DNA of 9,278 nucleotides, taken from NCBI GenBank assembly GCA_003266065.1, contig MUZY01000018.1, forward strand, positions 1-9,278. The letters run 5' to 3'. The DNA is from Methanosphaera sp. rholeuAM130. GTDB taxonomy: Archaea; Methanobacteriota; Methanobacteria; Methanobacteriales; Methanobacteriaceae. Below are positions 5,788 to 9,278 of this stretch, in pieces. The notes below the pieces were generated by a model. It had not been told where the DNA came from. It did no database searches and was given only the letters and a program-made list of their open reading frames with translations. A program made the translations under genes and the position numbers. How positions within the stretch are numbered: position 1 is the stretch's first letter; every line of letters starts with the position of its first letter.

Positions 5788-8700
5788 ATGATGATAAAAA
5801 GAATGTTGAATAAGTATTCATTGGTATTTCTTATCATTGCAATATCGCTATTACTTGGCAGCTCATTGGTAGCCGCCAGTGATATTGATAATGGTGGAGT
5901 GCTCGATGATACTAATATAATAGAATGTGATGATACTCCAAGTATTGTCCAAGATGATAATACTAATAGTCGAACAGTAGAAAATGAAGTGATGACAGAC
6001 GATGATAAAACCGATACGACCACTTCACGAGAATTAACCAAGAATAACAAGAATCTCAAAGGTGTTAATTATCCTGGAACATTAACGATGAATGCTTCTT
6101 CAGGATATCCTGGCGATGTAGTTGAATTAAAATTGTTTCATACTGCACAGCTTCCTGTGGCATCAGATTATACATATAATGTGACTCTTAATGATACATT
6201 ATATCAATCAGGTGCTTTAGAAATTTCGGAAAATAGATATGCTTTTGTAAATTTTACAGTACCTGCTGTTGATGCTGGCGAGTATATATTAAAAATTAGT
6301 GTTAGCCATAGAAAAAATATGTTTGTACTTGGTTCCGATTATTTCACAGTTCTTAAATCTACTTCTAGTCTTACGATTGAGAATGAAACGGTCATTCAAG
6401 GAAACAATGATAATTTCATCCTGCCAGTTAATATCCGTGATGCAGACGGCAATGCCGTTGATGTAGAAACTAATCTAACAATCACTGACGGAGATAACGT
6501 ACTGGTTGAAAACTATCATATAACACAGGCGGATAATAATATCCCGGTACCTGTAATAAGAACAGGTGAATATTCACTGACGGTAATAATCGATGCGACA
6601 GATGATTATTCCGAGTCAACTTGTCTGATACCTGTTAATGTAGTAGATGCTGAATCAATCCTTAAAACAAGAATTATAAGTGATGAATTGCCTATAGCCG
6701 TTCGGGTAACAGAAACCTTTACCATAAAAGGTAAACTGGTGGATGAAACTGATAAATCCATAGCGGATGCAGACATATTAATCATTGTAAATGGTGAAGA
6801 GTTTACCACGACAACAGATGATGAAGGGGTATACTCCTATGATTATTATCCTACGGGTGTGTCTGAAAATAATCTGTATGAAGTAAGATACTTCGGAGAC
6901 CTGACGCATGATTTGGCAAGAAACTATGTTGGATCATTCTTTGACGTGGAAAAAGCAAGTGCTGTCATAACGGTAAACGTATCAGATTCATCAGTAAACA
7001 ATCCTACAAGCATTACCGGTACAGTAACAGATTCAAACGACAATCCATTAGCAAATGTCGACGTGAAAGTTATTGTAAATAATGATGCATTAAACACGAC
7101 AACCGACAGTCAAGGATTATATGAAGTGGTATATACACCAACAAAAACGGGTAATTATGAAGTAACGGCTACCGTCAATGATGAAAACTACAACTCCAAA
7201 GTGGCTACAGCCACATTCAATGTGACAAAAGCCGATACAACCACTACCATAAACCCGGTTATAATAGCAACAAGCTATGATGTTAACCTAACGGCAAATG
7301 TTGTCGACTCAAACAATAACCCTGTAACCAGCGGTAAAGTGGTATTTAAAGTAAATGGTAAGACAGTCAAAGATGAAAACGGTAAAGTAATCTATATAAA
7401 GGTAAATGATGGTACGGCAGTACTGTCACATAGCTTTACGCAGGATGACATCGATAAGAACGCATCCATATCCGCATCATACAGCGGAACAACAAATTAC
7501 GCTTCATCAACAAGTTCCAAAGTATTCATAGAAAAGGCTGATAACAATGTCCTGATGACACTAGATGACGTAACGGCAGAAGCCGGAGAAGTAATCACGC
7601 CTACAGTTGCTGTCAAATACAATGATGAAAATGTTGACGGTGGAAAGGTAGTCTTTAAAATCAACGGTAAAACAATCAAGGACGATACTGGAAAGGTAAT
7701 CTATGCAAATGTGATTGACGGGGTTGCCACATGCGAGTACACATTACCTGCTACAATGAAGGCAAAAAATTACACATTATCAGCAGTATTTACAAATAGC
7801 CTATACAACAGAACAGAAGCAAAAGCTACACTGGAGGTTGTTGAGAGTAATGCCGTCACTAACCTATCAGGTAACGGCAAATCACACCTGATGGGTGACG
7901 GAGAGCCTAAAACAATCATAATCAACAACGATACGATTGCAACGTACATCACCGATAATGGATTGACTGACTTGGTAGCCGAAGGAGATACCTTGGACTT
8001 CCAAGGAACGATATCCGGTGTTGATGGATTAACAACGATTATAATCGACAAGCCGGTTAACATAATTACCTCAACTAATGATGGAAGAATAGAACTCTTC
8101 AACAATATAACATATACGAGACAAGCAAGCGGTTCAAATGTAACGGGCTTATTTACTTTCAACACGCAATTCTATGTAGTCAATGCCGATAACATGGTAT
8201 TCGACAATATAAGCAATGTGGTTGATAACAAAGGTATAGGCTCACAGGTAGGACAAACTTCAATACGTAATGTCTGTACGAATATCACAGTCAAAAACAG
8301 TCTTATTAAAACAATCAACAATGGCGGATTCAGTTCACTCGTATTTACATATGTAAGCCACTCCTATGTATTAAACAATACAATTATAGGAGAAGGTAGA
8401 GTTGGTAACCTATTCTACTTCAATACATACAATGCGGGTTCAGAGTCAAATGAAGGAAACTCCTATAACGTCGTGGCAAACAATACCATTATTGGACCGG
8501 ATGAAGAGTCATCCATCTGTTATGGTGTACAGATGTTGGCAGGAGTTGAAAATCTCATAGAAAACAATACAATCTATTATACAGGATATACATTAAGAGG
8601 TGGCAGTTCAGATACAATCATTAGAAACAATGTGATATATGGTGGTAAATCCGATGCTACAGGTATAATTACAAATAACACCCTCTACAATAACGGTTCA

Positions 8701-9278
8701 ATTACGGCCAATAAAAACTCAGTAGTAGAAAACAATACGATATATGGAACATTGAATGTATCCACAAACTCCATAGTAAGAAATAACGTGGCAGGTAACC
8801 TGATAATTGGTGACAATACAACGGTAAGCAATGTTACAATCACAGGTAACGTATCATACGTTACAGATTCAACGGTATCCGACAGTGTGCTTGAAAACTC
8901 CACAATATCCGGAAATATACTGATATCAACAGCCGCTCAAACTGCTGTTGCAAGCAGGAATAAGATACGAAACAACAATATAGGCGGAAACATTACCATA
9001 ATAAGAAGCAATTATGCAGTAATAGCAAACAACACGATAAATGGTACGATAAACGTAACGGCAACTAAAGCAGGAAATACCCTAATTACAGAAAACAACA
9101 TAACCACAGATAATGAGTATACCATAATAAACTATAACGAAACTACAACAATTTCAAACAACCAATTGATAACGCCTACAGCCCTGGGTAACTCAACAAT
9201 AAACGACATTTCAGCCAATGCAACAATAATCAATAACGGACCGGCATATAAAGTAAACATAACCATGGATACATATGA
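5788..9278 (+). CDS. Secreted adhesin-like protein: Ig-like domains plus parallel beta-helix (C-terminus beyond window)
   Basis: I read 1163 codons without a stop up to the edge. Residues 1-30 are a signal peptide (basic head, hydrophobic core about 11-27, probable cut after VAA). An Asp/Thr-rich linker follows to about 90. Then come about six Ig-like beta-sandwich domains of about 100 residues: 92-191, 192-287, 288-391, 391-481, 482-585 and 586-688. Domains 5 and 6 share GKVVFKxNGKT, then GKVIY, starting at 516 and 619, exactly 103 residues apart. From about 713 on there is a right-handed parallel beta-helix of the NosD/PbH1 kind, seen as turn-by-turn motifs such as ENNTIYG, RNNVIYG and NNTLYNN with asparagine ladders and many N-x-T sequons. 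This is the plan of the adhesin-like proteins known in Methanosphaera and Methanobrevibacter, thought to act in attachment. The surface anchor, if any, lies beyond the edge. The start could also be 5791. Confidence 0.9.
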   Translation, partial: MMIKRMLNKYSLVFLIIAISLLLGSSLVAASDIDNGGVLDDTNIIECDDTPSIVQDDNTNSRTVENEVMTDDDKTDTTTSRELTKNNKNLKGVNYPGTLTMNASSGYPGDVVELKLFHTAQLPVASDYTYNVTLNDTLYQSGALEISENRYAFVNFTVPAVDAGEYILKISVSHRKNMFVLGSDYFTVLKSTSSLTIENETVIQGNNDNFILPVNIRDADGNAVDVETNLTITDGDNVLVENYHITQADNNIPVPVIRTGEYSLTVIIDATDDYSESTCLIPVNVVDAESILKTRIISDELPIAVRVTETFTIKGKLVDETDKSIADADILIIVNGEEFTTTTDDEGVYSYDYYPTGVSENNLYEVRYFGDLTHDLARNYVGSFFDVEKASAVITVNVSDSSVNNPTSITGTVTDSNDNPLANVDVKVIVNNDALNTTTDSQGLYEVVYTPTKTGNYEVTATVNDENYNSKVATATFNVTKADTTTTINPVIIATSYDVNLTANVVDSNNNPVTSGKVVFKVNGKTVKDENGKVIYIKVNDGTAVLSHSFTQDDIDKNASISASYSGTTNYASSTSSKVFIEKADNNVLMTLDDVTAEAGEVITPTVAVKYNDENVDGGKVVFKINGKTIKDDTGKVIYANVIDGVATCEYTLPATMKAKNYTLSAVFTNSLYNRTEAKATLEVVESNAVTNLSGNGKSHLMGDGEPKTIIINNDTIATYITDNGLTDLVAEGDTLDFQGTISGVDGLTTIIIDKPVNIITSTNDGRIELFNNITYTRQASGSNVTGLFTFNTQFYVVNADNMVFDNISNVVDNKGIGSQVGQTSIRNVCTNITVKNSLIKTINNGGFSSLVFTYVSHSYVLNNTIIGEGRVGNLFYFNTYNAGSESNEGNSYNVVANNTIIGPDEESSICYGVQMLAGVENLIENNTIYYTGYTLRGGSSDTIIRNNVIYGGKSDATGIITNNTLYNNGSITANKNSVVENNTIYGTLNVSTNSIVRNNVAGNLIIGDNTTVSNVTITGNVSYVTDSTVSDSVLENSTISGNILISTAAQTAVASRNKIRNNNIGGNITIIRSNYAVIANNTINGTINVTATKAGNTLITENNITTDNEYTIINYNETTTISNNQLITPTALGNSTINDISANATIINNGPAYKVNITMDTY

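Noticed and set aside
5721..8903. Several minus-strand open frames opposite the adhesin-like gene
   Set aside because: They are Ser/Val/Leu-rich mirror readings of an Asn/Thr/Asp-rich gene, lack ribosome sites, and the plus-strand product has a clear signal peptide and domain structure.

Overview
The window looks like a chromosomal segment of a very AT-rich methanogenic archaeon of the Methanobacteriales, most likely the genus Methanosphaera. The signs are the very low GC of the intergenic DNA, archaeal TATA boxes ahead of several genes, Shine-Dalgarno sequences of the AGGTGA/GGGGGA type, Asn/Thr-rich secreted proteins full of N-glycosylation sequons, and a long adhesin-like protein with Ig-like domains followed by a parallel beta-helix. 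The assignment rests on protein style and composition, not on a database match.

Layout: (1) 1-653, minus strand: the first 217 codons of a ThiF/MoeB/HesA-type E1-like adenylyltransferase, cut by the window edge. (2) 654-1191: divergent AT-rich spacer with promoters for both flanking genes and two small hairpins. (3) 1192-1917, plus: a membrane-anchored extracellular protein, probably read from a leaderless mRNA. (4) 1963-2085: a short in-frame remnant with a perfect EF-hand calcium loop. (5) 2086-2767: a gene-free spacer. Its part from about 2208 to 2583 folds into a dense set of long helices, including a pseudoknot, about 25 nt downstream of a good TATA box. It is the best candidate here for an undescribed structured RNA. 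(6) 2768-5065, plus: a TPR-type helical repeat protein with an internal duplication, a four-cysteine zinc-binding module and a C-terminal winged-helix-like tail. (7) 5066-5787: AT-rich spacer with poly-T tracts, an AT hairpin and a direct repeat. (8) 5788 to the right edge, plus: the first 1163 codons of a secreted adhesin-like protein, still open at the edge.

The genes do not form an obvious operon. Each has its own spacer and promoter-like sequence. Two of the four products face the outside of the cell and would interact with the gut or cell-surface environment. The TPR/zinc protein is intracellular (no signal peptide) and lies just downstream of the RNA candidate, but whether the two are linked is unknown.
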